The notes under the pieces were generated by a model that did not search any database, had not been told where the DNA came from, and was given only the letters and a program-made list of their open reading frames with translations. DNA of 64,000 nucleotides. Source: Schizochytrium sp. TIO01 (Eukaryota; Sar; Bigyra; Thraustochytrida; Thraustochytriidae). Shown piece after piece: positions 10,199-21,441 of the stretch (positions within the stretch are counted from its first letter, which is position 1; each line of letters starts with the position of its first letter). The translations under genes were made by a program, and so were the position numbers. The DNA is taken from assembly GCA_004764695.1 (NCBI GenBank), contig SMSO01000034.1:327501-391500 (forward strand), in the 5' to 3' direction.

Positions 10199-11480
10199 CG
10201 CCGTGAGTAAACTTAAAAAGCTTGATAAGGAAAAATAGGCACCAGCGTCAATCATGATTCTTCGTTATGGCAATATCAACCCTGGTAAAGGCGTTGTCAA
10301 TTCATTTGTTGTTGCAAGGAGTTGAAGGTCTCAAAGTGCGAGTTAGTATCTATGGTATTGGCGATGACTTTGACCGTAAAATGCTCTGCTGGATGTAGGG
10401 GGCAGCAAGAAGCCAGCCCTATTCTCTTGCGCAGTTGAGCACGAGTATGAAGACGGCACTTTCGAAAACCTTGAGCTTGAACGAACTTACCCTGCTGCAC
10501 CAAGAAAGGAGAAGAGCCTACTCGCAGACGAGACGAAGGTTCGAATTGAGCTACACCAAATCGCTACCCTGAACATAGGAAAATTCCGAAGACTATTGAG
10601 AAGACGCGACAAAAACAAACCTGAGGGTAAGAAAACGATTTCATTGGATGATTTGGGCGATTATGATCAGAGCACTACGTTCTGGCTTTCACCAGAGAAG
10701 TCAATGATAGACATACCTGTTCTGCTTGGCCCTGCTGATGGTCTTGGAGAGCATGATGAAGGTCAGGATTTTATGCCCCGACTTCTAAATGCCGCGAACA
10801 TGTACAGAATTGCTACAATCTATGCGTCATGGCTCGAAGATAATGAGGTAAGTGAGGAAGAAGTGAAAGGGTACATTGATGTAGTCAGAAAGGGGAGTGA
10901 ATCGATACTAGAGAGACAGATTCAAAGATTAAACCAGATACAAGACACGATAGGCGGTCTGATCGGTGTTCTACGTCAAGTTTCGGGTATGGACGAACTG
11001 GAGGCCGTACAAGAAGAACTCGAGCTGAAACTGAGAGCGAGCTGGATTCTACGCAAGCAGAGACAACCCAAAAGTTAGAAAGGATTAGCACTATATAAGT
11101 CGTTCACCAAAAACTTGGACAAAGGCAACTTTACGCAAAGGGAAGTTGAAGAGGTTCTCCAGAGCGAGTAGACGTTGTCGTATTTGATAGATATGTTTGT
11201 AGCTGGAAGCAAAGCGATGGTCTATGTTGATAAACTGAAGAAAGATCTGAAGGGGTCGGATGCAGATGAGTATCTCTTAGGGTGTGATTTGGCAAGTTTC
11301 TTTGACCTTCTTTGTTGCTCTTTGGAAACAGAGCTGGGCAATGCAGTTCGAGATTCAGCAACAGCAGAGATCACGAAGTCCATAACGGAGAGGACGGCCA
11401 ATGTGTAAAGCCCGCATTCCGGGAAATAAATAAGCAAAGTGAATCTTTCCTTTTAATTTCTTTCTTTTAAAAAATACTTT
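10199..11480 (+). pseudogene. Decayed vWA-family paralogue (copy 3)
   Basis: Clear DNA-level copy of the vWA gene at the left edge, with disabling changes. It begins within the vWA domain (GTGAG, then AGCTTGATAAGGAAAAATAG, where the TAG is a stop). A deletion removes DNA between the equivalents of AGKGFINS and the LQGIQG segment, and more stops follow (for example GGATGTAGG near 10395). Open pieces survive at 10596-11078 (DIPVLLGPADGLGEHD, MYRIATIYASW) and 11175-11408 (SYLIDMFVAGSKAM, GCDLASFFDLLC). Near 11345 a deletion joins coding sequence to the region equivalent to the 3' flank of copy 1, so the original C-terminus is lost. Homology continues through the 3' flank to about 11480, which indicates genomic duplication rather than retroposition. 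No intact product is expected. Confidence 0.85.
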
Positions 11481-13816
11481 AAAATGTCAGATGCTTTACT
11501 TTGCTGGTGTTGAATTTCTATCTCGCAGCAATTGCCTTTGATGATGAAAAAATGCGGAAAGGGATTCGCCTGGATCGAATGCACTTACTAATGGCTCGTC
11601 AGAACAAACGACCCACACCCTGAATCAGCCATCTATCACAGCATGCTATGCTACACCCATCGGGTTAAATGCGCAGCCCATTTGACCAACGAAGGGAATG
11701 TTCTCACCTCTCAAATAGAAACCTTTCGAAGTCATCACTGTGGATCGGGGCTTGGATCAAAGCAATGATCGTATACTGCTTTCCTCACCCTCCTGCTTTC
11801 TGCACTACATCTGAGCCGCAGCGCATTTAACGCGATGGGAATGTTCTCACCTCTCAAATAGAAAACTTTCGAAGTCATCACTGTGGATCGGGGCTTAGAT
11901 CAAAGTAATGATCGTATACTGCTTTCCTCACCCTCCTGCTTTCTGCAGTACATCTGAGCCATCGTCTCTGTGCTCAGTGACCCTCTCGGGAGCGCATTCT
12001 TCGAAAGAGCTAATTTCAGGCATAAATTGCATTTCAATCGCGCACACTGAGTCTGATTCAATGTTAAGACGTATGCGAAAGGCAAAATGGAAAGGCTACG
12101 GTAAAAGGGGTAGGTTTCTTATGGACCGGATGAAGAGCTGGTACTTCCCAGGTACGGGTTTTGAGAGCTGGTTTCTCCTTTTTGTAGTTAAAATGTCTGG
12201 GAAAGTACTGGTTGATTGATAAAGTGTGTTCGAAACGTCTCTAAACACCGATGCGAAGTCTCTCAAACAGAGACTGCCTAGTCCATCCATGATCTGCCGT
12301 TGGCGCAATCTGCACATGCGTGGAATGCCTGTGCATATAGAAATGGCTTTCAGGTAGCATTTTTCTTTGTTTGAAATATTTGAGTTCTTTACGTTCAAAT
12401 GAAAAGAAAAGCAAATACAGACAGGTCTCATTCTGACTTAAGGACCAAGGTTAAGCTCGAGGCATTCCAAGCAATTGAGGTTTTTCATATCCTGTGGCAG
12501 TCGAAAGAACAGTAGAAAAGGACTATGCTCTCTTATTGTAACTTTTGCACTACGTTGCGCAAGGGTACCTAACGTTGCTCGAAGAAGGCTTTCCTGTGAG
12601 AACAAAGTAGAGCAATAGTACACCTTTGCTCAAGTGACCCGAGCGCACCGCGCAGTCTTTGAAGAGTTTGAGCACTATGAAAATCAATAAAAGAGGTCAA
12701 GCAAACTTTAACGATGAAGATACCCAAACGTTAAAACGACACTGATGGCATCGTGAATCAGAACATTTCCCCGGTAATGAAGTCTATGTGTAAACTTGTT
12801 TCTAGACCAGTACTCAATTAAACTCAATAACTGTATAGCTTGCCGCAACATCCAGTATAGGAGAAAGGATGCAGCTTCATATAAATTTAGTTTTCAAAGT
12901 AATACTCTCAAGAAGTTCGAAAGCGATAAAATGTCAGCACTTTGCGAGATTTGAAACTACTGAAACAGTGACACATACTGCCACGAAACCCTTTTCACAA
13001 GGAAAGCTACACTTGAGCGAAGTGTTGAAACGGCAATAAAGACAAGGTGTGTATCTCCTGAAGAAAAGTTCTAACAGAGAATGAATAGAATACTCTTTTT
13101 TAATTATTCATTCATATTTTTTCTGGTACAAAACAAAAAAAAAAAGTCACAAGACCCTTCATTTACTTTCGAAATAAACTTGCTCGCAACAATCCTTGTC
13201 AACTATCCGAGGTATCGTCGACATCAACACGCACATTCAACCGAACCAAATTTAATTCGGCCCTCAACGTGACAACAGTTTAGGGGTCAGCGCAACGGAT
13301 CGATTATTCGCTCAAAGTGCAACCATAGAGCAGAAGGGGTATAAAATATTAACAAAATAGTCAAGCTCGTAATACTTGGTTCGCTGTCCTAAGAATATAC
13401 CACTTCCTCGCGCTCGGACATAATCACAGTTTCGGTGGTGGCCCAATACTTGATTTATCCGTTGCATCTAATACCTTTGTGCCCTTACATCAGTAAAAGT
13501 CTCAGTAGCCACTAGTCAAAGCAGCTCGAGATTGGGGCATCGAAATAAGTTTTGTTACAAAATTACTCTAATGACTGCGAGCCATTTTGGTTCTTCAAGT
13601 TGTTCCTCACCATCTATCAAACATGAACGTCATCATAATATCTTTCAAGCCTGACTTAGTGAAGTTCCCTACCAAGAACGACACTCTCAAACTGTATGGA
13701 GTTTATTCCTTGATCCTGATTCTTTTGGTTGCGGCGGAAAAGCAAACACCTAATCCTAAATGCAGCTCTTCATAAAGGATTGGATTGGTGTTTTTGCCTA
13801 TATAGATAATCAATAA
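11481..13816. other. Spacer between vWA copy 3 and the EGF-7TM array
   Basis: About 2.3 kb with no convincing gene; frames are short and of mixed composition. It contains the imperfect 143-bp direct duplication listed separately. Confidence 0.4.
11679..11960 (+). repeat. Imperfect direct duplication, 143-bp period
   Basis: Two adjacent copies, about 11679-11817 and about 11822-11960, share the segment from GGGAATGTTCTCACCTCTC to CATCTGAGCC with only a few differences. The offset between equivalent bases is 143 bp. It has no coding role that I can see. Confidence 0.85.
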
Positions 13817-14956
13817 ATGGCTTGCTCGGAACACTGGCCATTCTCGGCTTGCAGCTATGGTGGCGTTTGCAATGAGACATTGGGCAAATGTGTATGCTCG
13901 CATCAGTATATCTCATCAGGAGATCTTATTATCGACGATGGGCAAGACTGTGCTGTACCTCGAGCGCTTTTAGAAACAATTCTCTTAACTGTTCTCATTT
14001 GCTCAATCACTAACATTATACTGAGAATATTCGAAGTGACCAAAACCTATCGTTTGAAAGCTCGGTTCCAAGGGAAGGCAGTAAATCCCTTTGCGAGGAC
14101 TTTAGTTTATCACAGTTGGGGTCTCGTAGTGAGCTTGGCACTCCTCGTGAACTCAGTGGCATATTGGATCTTAAGAAATGAAGCTGTAGGAAAGAATATT
14201 GCAAAGACTACTTTACATTGTGTTATTGGCTTTATTGTGTGGCGCTATCTTCAATATGTATCAAGTTTCTTCTTGCAAAATATATCCATCATTATGGGGG
14301 TTCGTAGCAAGACACGAAGTCGCTACATGGAGCGTATACGATCATACTTGTTGCCTTTGATGTGGATTGGAGTCTGTTTTGTGCACGGAATTATACCCTG
14401 GGCAATTTATTTTACAAAATCGCAAATATGGCTTTCTGTATTTGCCGCGTTTATGATCTACACGATGCTACTAGTTGCTATTCTGTTGTTTACAGCCGCG
14501 CAGGGTTTCATCGAGGTGATTAACGATGTTCTGGAAAATGGAAATTCTGTTGAGGATGACATGCGTCATAAGCTCGAACATATTCGAAAAAATGCGTGGC
14601 TTGCAAAAGTTGTCCTCTATGTTGTTATTTCGACAAACGTAGGATTCTACATAGCAGTTTTGGCCTGGCCATGGGCAAGAAATTTCATGGTGTTGCAAGT
14701 TGTTATCTTGCATTGCAGTGGCGTTGCAGGAGAAAGCATCGCACGAGAGCTGGGGAAGGTTGTTTCTGCACGGGCAGCTCGGAAATTCCGACTTGTTCGA
14801 GTTTCTGCTATGGGAGGTTATTTTTCGACACCCACATCATCATTTTTCTTTCATAGGCAGAAGAAATCTGCCGAGGGACGCAGTTCCACAACCATCTCGG
14901 TGGCCCCAATCAATACATCAATACAAGAGTCTACACCGCATGATACCAAACATTAA
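13817..14956 (+). CDS. EGF-like seven-helix membrane protein, array copy 1
   Basis: 379 residues. The ATG is preceded two codons upstream by in-frame TAA, so this start is firm unless an exon lies upstream. Residues 3-45 form an EGF-like module with six Cys spaced 8-5-6-1-17 and an N-glycosylation sequon (NET) between Cys3 and Cys4. Seven hydrophobic segments follow, at about 50-72, 100-119, 131-156, 177-199, 204-232, 262-285 and 289-306. The first, second and third loops predicted inside and the C-tail are rich in Lys/Arg (for example VRSKTRSRYMERIRSY), which supports N-outside, C-inside topology. Shared family marks are a Trp-rich end of helix 2, GKNIAKT in the following loop, and WPWAR at helix 6/7. 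The Ser/Thr-rich tail has no recognised domain. No cleavable signal peptide is seen. It is likely a surface receptor, possibly GPCR-like; the ligand is unknown. It is the most diverged of the five. Confidence 0.85.
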   Translation: MACSEHWPFSACSYGGVCNETLGKCVCSHQYISSGDLIIDDGQDCAVPRALLETILLTVLICSITNIILRIFEVTKTYRLKARFQGKAVNPFARTLVYHSWGLVVSLALLVNSVAYWILRNEAVGKNIAKTTLHCVIGFIVWRYLQYVSSFFLQNISIIMGVRSKTRSRYMERIRSYLLPLMWIGVCFVHGIIPWAIYFTKSQIWLSVFAAFMIYTMLLVAILLFTAAQGFIEVINDVLENGNSVEDDMRHKLEHIRKNAWLAKVVLYVVISTNVGFYIAVLAWPWARNFMVLQVVILHCSGVAGESIARELGKVVSARAARKFRLVRVSAMGGYFSTPTSSFFFHRQKKSAEGRSSTTISVAPINTSIQESTPHDTKH

Positions 14957-15768
14957 CACCAGATTGCGTATCGAGTCACGCATTTTGGCGATTCAAAGCT
15001 CCATAGACCTTTGCATTGACTGTTCTGGCTCGCCATTTGTTGAATACTAAAGAATTGAATATTTTGAAAGTAAACAAATTTATTTTAATTTTGGTTGAAG
15101 TTATGTATAGTCATTTTTCTTCCCGGATCCTCAGAAACAGTTGTCGCATGGGGGAAAGCCAGCCACGTTTTTTACTTGTGTTGACTTCAACCAACCAAAC
15201 AATAACAATAGTTGAGTTTTGGTTTTGAATTTTGCGACTTACATTGGAAATATTTATTTCTATATATATTTAAAAAAATAAAGATGTTACCTATTTCCTA
15301 GTCCACATTTACTAAACCACATAATATGATATTGTTATTATTGTGTATTTCTAGCACAATCACCCTTTCGGCCTTTATTTACTTCGCCTCACTTATGTAA
15401 CGTAGAACTATATGAGCTTGTACCATTAACTTATTTTTTCAAGGTCTAACATACAAGTTGTGCAACTTTTCTCTTTCTTGTTATATTTCCACTCAAAAAA
15501 CAGGTATATCGTAAACTTTAGGATATATATATATGTATAAAAAATTTGATTTTAAAAAAAAAGGTACCGTTGAGATACATTTCCCGGTTACCATGTTGGC
15601 AATGAGTGACCTGCCAGTACACAATTTGACTTGATAATTCTAGTTCCTTATTCTTTAATTGTATTTTTCCAACCAACTAAAACCTTAACGTATGTGGGTA
15701 GGCAATTGACATGAGACCAGCTTGTTAACACCGCCGCATTCAATGCTTCAAGTACCCTGGATAGGTCA
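14957..15768. other. Array spacer 1
   Basis: 812 bp, very AT-rich, with runs of A and T and TATATATATATG near 15524. No gene seen. The element GACATGAGACCA at about 15710, upstream of copy 2, recurs upstream of copy 3. Confidence 0.4.
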
Positions 15769-17076
15769 ATGAGCTGCAAGGCAAAATGGCCTTTCGCAGC
15801 ATGTAGCTATGGTGGAACCTGCAACGTGACGCTTAATACGTGTGTCTGTACGGAGTGGTTTATGGACACTGGTGACTTTTGGACAGAACCTGGCCAAGAT
15901 TGTGTTTTACCATGGTTGTTTCGTGATGTCTTGATTGTTCTTTCAATTCTGACCTCTTTGGGCAGCCTCTGGACAAGATTGATAGAGCTATATAAAGCCC
16001 ATCTATCTTTTTCTGAGTTTCGTGGGGGTAGCAAAAATCCATTTCTACGTATTCTTAGGTTTCATCAGCTTGGGTTAGTCACAAGCCTGTCTGGTATTAT
16101 TACGAGCGTTGGGTATTGGACGTGGCGTAATGATTTGATCGGAAGACATATTCCAAAAACTATTTTCTTCGCAATATCTGGCTTCATACTCTGGTTTACA
16201 GCTCACTATACAGCAAAGTTCTGCATTGATAGTGTTGCAATTATTCTCGGGACGCTTCGTCCTGGAAATCAACATAAATTCCTTTTATTCGTGAAAAGAT
16301 ATAGTCCAGCCTTCACATTTCCAGGGCAATTCATAATATCCATAGTATGCCCTATTGGTATATTTCACAGTACAGACGGGTCCTTCGAAAAATGGGATAT
16401 TATCATCACAGCGTTTGCATTGTATCTGTCAATATCATTTGCTATCGTGCTTTTGCTAACATTTCAAGGTCTTATTCAAACGCTTCATGAAGCAGTTTTA
16501 AGAAGTAGATATCAGTCACAAAAGCAGGGTCGTAAGCAAGATCCCTTTGCAGTTAAACTTACCGGTCTTATCGAGAGGGCCAAGAGTGCAAAGTTGTGGA
16601 CGCAGCGATTTGTTGTACTCAATATTTCAATTTGTTTTATTATTTGCGTCTGGCCTTGGGCTCGGCCATTTATTGTTCTTGAACCAACCATGTTTTGTCT
16701 TTCTCTCAGTATATGCGATATTGCCAACTGCAAGCTTGGTCAAGGTATCGCAAACACAACGACCTTAACCAAAATTTCGAGCAAGATTTCGGTGTTCAGA
16801 GATTCCATAAGAACCCTCGTGGTCCGAAACTCACAGGTATCTGAATTCCACAGTTCGACCACACGTCAAACTCATAGTTTCCCATCCCGGAGCACAATTT
16901 CTCAGTCCCCACTGTGCAGAATGAAAACTGCTTTAGTCCGCGTTCAACCAAAGGAACAATATGTTTTGCCAGCGAACCACGCCTTGGAACAGATTAGTTT
17001 GAAGGGAAATCAAGACTCAAAAGAATCTGCAGCTGAATTTTCAACTTGCAATAAAAATACAAATGACTCGTCATAA
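15769..17076 (+). CDS. EGF-like seven-helix membrane protein, array copy 2
   Basis: 435 residues from ATG (MSCKAKWPFAACSYGG). It has the EGF-like module with the same 8-5-6-1-17 Cys spacing and an NVT sequon. Seven hydrophobic segments follow, with the family marks YWTWRNDLIGRHIPKT after helix 2, HYTAKFCIDS at helix 3, CPIGIFHS after helix 4 and VWPWARPF at helix 6/7. The cytosolic tail is about 60 residues longer than in the other copies and rich in Ser, Thr and Gln, so it may carry phosphorylation or adaptor sites. Same strand as its neighbours, each with its own spacer, so they are independent transcription units and not an operon. Role inferred as surface receptor or sensor; it resembles no named family that I can recognise. 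Confidence 0.85.
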   Translation: MSCKAKWPFAACSYGGTCNVTLNTCVCTEWFMDTGDFWTEPGQDCVLPWLFRDVLIVLSILTSLGSLWTRLIELYKAHLSFSEFRGGSKNPFLRILRFHQLGLVTSLSGIITSVGYWTWRNDLIGRHIPKTIFFAISGFILWFTAHYTAKFCIDSVAIILGTLRPGNQHKFLLFVKRYSPAFTFPGQFIISIVCPIGIFHSTDGSFEKWDIIITAFALYLSISFAIVLLLTFQGLIQTLHEAVLRSRYQSQKQGRKQDPFAVKLTGLIERAKSAKLWTQRFVVLNISICFIICVWPWARPFIVLEPTMFCLSLSICDIANCKLGQGIANTTTLTKISSKISVFRDSIRTLVVRNSQVSEFHSSTTRQTHSFPSRSTISQSPLCRMKTALVRVQPKEQYVLPANHALEQISLKGNQDSKESAAEFSTCNKNTNDSS

Positions 17077-18151
17077 TTCAGCCTGCTAGCCACTTCTTCG
17101 CAAAATGGAAAGAAGGTATGAGCCCATGTTCAACAAAATGAACTATACTTGTTACAGACACTTTGATAAAAAGAATAAAAATCTAAAGAAGCTACGAAAC
17201 TTACAAGATTCTAAAACAGAAAGTCCAATATGGCCCGTCGCCTTTCAGATTCACAAAAGTTTGGTCATAAATGAACAGAATTCCTTTGCCTATCTATATT
17301 CCACGATTCTAGGTATACATCTTTCTCTTTCGAAAAGTATTTGCCTATGTATCTAACTACATGTGGGAGGGTTGTCTTGACATCTTTACCTTTATTCTAA
17401 AGTGTAGAATAGATCAACTCTAGCTATAAAGGAACGCATGTATAACTATCCTTATCCACCATTATACCCTAAACCCTGATTTATCCACATTTCAGGATTT
17501 GCTCTATGTGGTTTCAAAAACAGAGCTGTAAATAAAGGGCATTATCAAAAAGTTGGTATACCCAATTTATTTATGTAAAAGTAGTTTATTCTTTAAATTA
17601 AAATTTTATCCTAAAGAAACATTAATACTTGACTATTCCGTACCTAGTCATGGACTTCCTTTGATTAATAAACTGCTGTACTCTACTTAGACTTTTTATG
17701 AGAGTTGCCTTCACTTGCGAGAATGTCAAAGCATGGTTACAGTACTCTGTAGCTAGTGCGATTGTTCCCTCGTATTTAAACTTTGAATCTTTAAGCGACC
17801 GCGACCGTAATATAATCACTTCCTGGAAAGTTAAAACAAAAGGCGCCCTTCAGTAGATGGCGGGATTTCCTCGCACGACTATGAAAAAGTATCAATTAAA
17901 AGCTAAAAATAAAAATATACCCTATAGAAATGAAATAATGATTAAACCGGTTTGAAAGGCAAAGGTTCCGTTAAAAGAATAATGAACAGGTTCCAAGAAA
18001 AACTCACAATTGATTGAACGGCAAAATCTAGTCTTGTGATGTTCTGAGCATTCTAGACATGAGACCATAGACGGATATCAACACCCGTCGAGCATGGTAA
18101 AACATGTACAATTGAGTCTCACGGAAGTGATTCGTGTTTTTTTCTACCTGG
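17077..18151. other. Array spacer 2
   Basis: 1,075 bp, AT-rich, with no gene recognised. It contains GACATGAGACCA at about 18057 and AATTGAGTCTC at about 18112; the second resembles AATTAAGTCTC upstream of copy 4. Confidence 0.4.
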
Positions 18152-19291
18152 ATGGCCTGCGAAGCACGCTGGCCTTTCTCAGCTTGTAGCTATGGAGGTA
18201 TTTGCAACCAAACTCTAAAAAGATGTGTATGTACTGAAGATTTTGTCGATGTAGGTGATTTCTGGCCTACTATAGGTGCGGATTGTGTTGTGCCGATACG
18301 CTTGCGAAATGGATTTATTTTTGCATCCATTGCAGTTTCAGTAATCAATTTTATTCTGAGAATACGAGAGCTGTACCGTGCAAAAAAGGCTAAAGATTGC
18401 TTTCAGGGCAGTCACAAAAATCCACAATCTCGTATTTTCTATTTTCACTGCTCTGGACTTTTGATGTCAATAACCTGTGTCGCAATGAGCCTAGGAAGCT
18501 GGTTCTGGCGGGATCAGATCATTGGTTTGCATTTGCCTAAAACTATTTTGTTTACTATTGCAGTCCATGTGACTTGGTTTGCGATTCATTATGCTGCCAA
18601 CTTCTGCATAGACAGTATTCATCTCATGTTAGGTAATCTATGCCCGACAAGTCAAAACCCCTTGCTTAAGTTTGTGACACATTACAGCATGATTTTTAGT
18701 TACTCTGGAGTAATCATGAGTTCTATCATATGTCCATTTGGGTTGTACTTTAGTGATAGCGATTCGAACTTGGAATTCTGGGCGCTTTTATTTTCCAGTG
18801 TCGCTGTATATGTCACAATTATTAATGGTGTTATACTTTTATTGTCAATTGAAGGCTTTATAGCAACCTTGCGCGAGGTCATTAGTCAGAGCAAATCCAC
18901 TGTGTCGAAAGCACAAGAAAAGACCGAGGAAATAGTTCAAAAATTAGAAGAGCTAATACAACGGTCGCTTAAAGTTAAGGTTGTTCTTCGACGCCTGTTG
19001 TTGTCTACTCTCATGTTCAATCTGGCGTTTTGCATTTGGCCTTGGGCACGCAGCTTCATTAGCCTTGAAGTTGTCATTCTTAACTTCTCAGTAAGTACTA
19101 GTGAGGGAGCGTCTCGGCTACTTGGAAGAGTAGTAGCTCAAAATTCTGTTATGAAAAGAAATACAAATAGAAATGGTGTCCAGTATCGAAAAGCAGGCGT
19201 GAGAAGCTCTCAAACGAATTCTACTTCCGCCACGGTTCACCCTGAAGCAAGTGCGCAATATTCCTCACAAGCAACTCCGGCTCTGTCTTGA
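18152..19291 (+). CDS. EGF-like seven-helix membrane protein, array copy 3
   Basis: 379 residues from the ATG at 18152. The frame is open a little further to a GTG at 18134, but the ATG aligns with the start of the other copies (MACEARWPFSACSYGG). EGF-like module with 8-5-6-1-17 Cys spacing and NQT sequon, then seven hydrophobic segments. Family marks: ELYRAKKAKD in the first inside loop, SWFWRDQIIGLHLPKT, HYAANFCIDS, CPFGLYFS and IWPWARSF. The third inside loop (KAQEKTEEIVQKLEELIQ) looks helical and charged. It is most similar to copy 4, sharing RAKKAKD and long stretches of helices 2-3, so these two are probably the youngest duplicates. The tail is short and Ser/Thr-rich. Confidence 0.86.
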   Translation: MACEARWPFSACSYGGICNQTLKRCVCTEDFVDVGDFWPTIGADCVVPIRLRNGFIFASIAVSVINFILRIRELYRAKKAKDCFQGSHKNPQSRIFYFHCSGLLMSITCVAMSLGSWFWRDQIIGLHLPKTILFTIAVHVTWFAIHYAANFCIDSIHLMLGNLCPTSQNPLLKFVTHYSMIFSYSGVIMSSIICPFGLYFSDSDSNLEFWALLFSSVAVYVTIINGVILLLSIEGFIATLREVISQSKSTVSKAQEKTEEIVQKLEELIQRSLKVKVVLRRLLLSTLMFNLAFCIWPWARSFISLEVVILNFSVSTSEGASRLLGRVVAQNSVMKRNTNRNGVQYRKAGVRSSQTNSTSATVHPEASAQYSSQATPALS

Positions 19292-20316
19292 GAGATATGA
19301 GAAATGGCCGCTTTTAAAATTGTGCTATGACTACAAAGTAAAGCCTTGGAAGGACGCTCCATAGAAAGCGCTTGATGGCATGCCCTGCTATTAAACTTTC
19401 TCAAATACCTACTGCGAATAATGTTAGGAAAACTGCAGCTTTCATTCGAATGTACCAGTGAGCTCCCAGGTAACCAAATTCTAGATTTATATTAAATTCC
19501 TGCTTTATTTATTCTCCTCCTCGTGCATATAATTTGTGAGAATGGATACTTGAGAACTTTGAATCAAATACTTCTTTATGTGTCTTTTCTCCTTTCACTA
19601 CACAATGAAGTTCTGGAGGCCATACCAATTTCATTTTTCGGATTTTGCTTGAGTATCGTACACCAAGGTATCTACCAGCATTCCTTTTTTTGTTTAAGTG
19701 GTTACGCTACGCTCTCGAGATGCTTTCAAAAGAATAAGGAAGCATAAGTCTGAATGTTGTACCTTTCAACGCTTCCTTGGTTCCTCTCGCTTGTGTTACT
19801 TTTACTAAAGGAGTTCAAAAGAGGCAGCAACACCCGAGAGCTTGAGGAAGAAAACATCTTCCACCAGTATTCAAAGGCGCTCCTCTTATCGATCCTTAAC
19901 TTGGGTAAAAAGTCAAGTTTGCACACCGAGCAATAGAAAGGTGTACATTTTCATGTTCTGATGTACAGTAAAATAGAACATGTAGCTGTGATATCGCCCT
20001 TCCATGTATGAAAACACAGTAGATATGTTCAGATAAGTACCCCTGCTCAAGGAAGATTAATCGTTGCTTTCTGCCCAATATGTTAACCTTTCATTATAAA
20101 CTCCTAGACATATTTTTATTAAAGTTTTATATATTATTGTGTTCTATTAATTAATCCGTTTCCATGTTAGTGAAATTTTCATGCATATTATCGCTATTAT
20201 AATTAGCAGTTTACCAAAAGCAGATCCCGATCAGACATATAGTCAAACCGTGGACGACTACTACAGAGTTACCCATGCAAAATTAAGTCTCGACAAGACA
20301 CGACTGACTTGCGGCC
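19292..20316. other. Array spacer 3
   Basis: 1,025 bp with no gene recognised; short frames only, for example 19523-19747, which looks hydrophobic but has no family mark. Confidence 0.4.
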
Positions 20317-21441
20317 ATGGCACCGTGTGAAGCCCGTTGGCCATTCGAAGCTTGCAGCTATGGAGGGTACTGCAATGAAACATCAGGAGAATGTATTTGC
20401 ACATATAAATTCGTCGATAGAGGCGACTTTTGGCCTACGCAAGGCATCAATTGTGTTGTTCCAAGATATCTACGAGACGGTCTTCTCGTAATAACCATTG
20501 CCATTGCTCTGTTCAGTCTAATGTTTCGTATCTGGGAATTGCACAGAGCGAAGAAGGCAAAAGACAACTACCGTGGTAGTGGGAAAAACCCGAATGATCG
20601 AATTTTCCGCTACCACGCAGTGGGGTTCTTTATGTCTTTAACGTGTGTAGCCATGAGCTTGTGGAGTTGGATTTGGCGCGAAGATTCCCTTGGTAAGCAT
20701 TTTCTGAAAACATTGTTATTCACGTTTTCTGTTCATGTAACATGCTTTGAAATTCATTATGTTGCCAACTTTTGTATAGAGAGTGTAGAAATTTTATTGG
20801 GCGCTCTTTCTCCAGAGAAGAAAGACTGGCACTTCGTGTTTGTTACACGCTATAGTGTGTTTTTTACATACATGGGGGTCATATACAGTTCGATTGTGTG
20901 TCCATTCGGAATGTATTTTAGCAAGAGCAGTTCTCAGGATGAGAGATGGGCGCTCTATTTTGCTGTATCATGTGTTTATATGGTTCTTACTGAAGGTTGT
21001 ATTTTGCTTTTCTCTATCGAAGGGTTCATATCTACTGTTCAAAAGGTCATTGAACACAGCAACCAGACAACCTCAGACGACCGAAGCACCATGTCATTGA
21101 TCAACAGGCTTCAAACACTGATGAAGCGCGCACGCACAGTCAAGTTGATCATCGGACAAACGTTGGTTTCTATTTTTAGCATTAGCGTGGCCATCTGCTT
21201 TTGGCCTTGGGCACGGAGCTTTATAATTCTCTCCGTTATAAACATTAATTTCTCCGTCACAGCCAGTGATGCAATATCACAGTTGCTAGCAAGGGTTGTT
21301 GTGCGAAATACTATCAACAAGATGCCGAAAAATAATCCGTACCTTTCAATTAATAGGTTACGTTCAAATCAGTCGCCTGCTACAGTCCTTCCGAGGTCTG
21401 CTTTAGGTTCTAAGTCTTCTGGAGTTTTGCCTGAATCATAG
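20317..21441 (+). CDS. EGF-like seven-helix membrane protein, array copy 4
   Basis: 374 residues from ATG (MAPCEARWPFEACSYGG). EGF-like module with the invariant 8-5-6-1-17 Cys spacing and an NET sequon, followed by seven hydrophobic segments with the marks ELHRAKKAKD, SWIWREDSLGKHFLKT, HYVANFCIES, CPFGMYFS and FWPWARSF. An AATAAA 8 bp after the stop (21449) is a plausible polyadenylation signal. Closest relative is copy 3. The cytosolic tail is short. Function inferred as a surface receptor-like protein by family architecture only. Confidence 0.86.
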   Translation: MAPCEARWPFEACSYGGYCNETSGECICTYKFVDRGDFWPTQGINCVVPRYLRDGLLVITIAIALFSLMFRIWELHRAKKAKDNYRGSGKNPNDRIFRYHAVGFFMSLTCVAMSLWSWIWREDSLGKHFLKTLLFTFSVHVTCFEIHYVANFCIESVEILLGALSPEKKDWHFVFVTRYSVFFTYMGVIYSSIVCPFGMYFSKSSSQDERWALYFAVSCVYMVLTEGCILLFSIEGFISTVQKVIEHSNQTTSDDRSTMSLINRLQTLMKRARTVKLIIGQTLVSIFSISVAICFWPWARSFIILSVININFSVTASDAISQLLARVVVRNTINKMPKNNPYLSINRLRSNQSPATVLPRSALGSKSSGVLPES

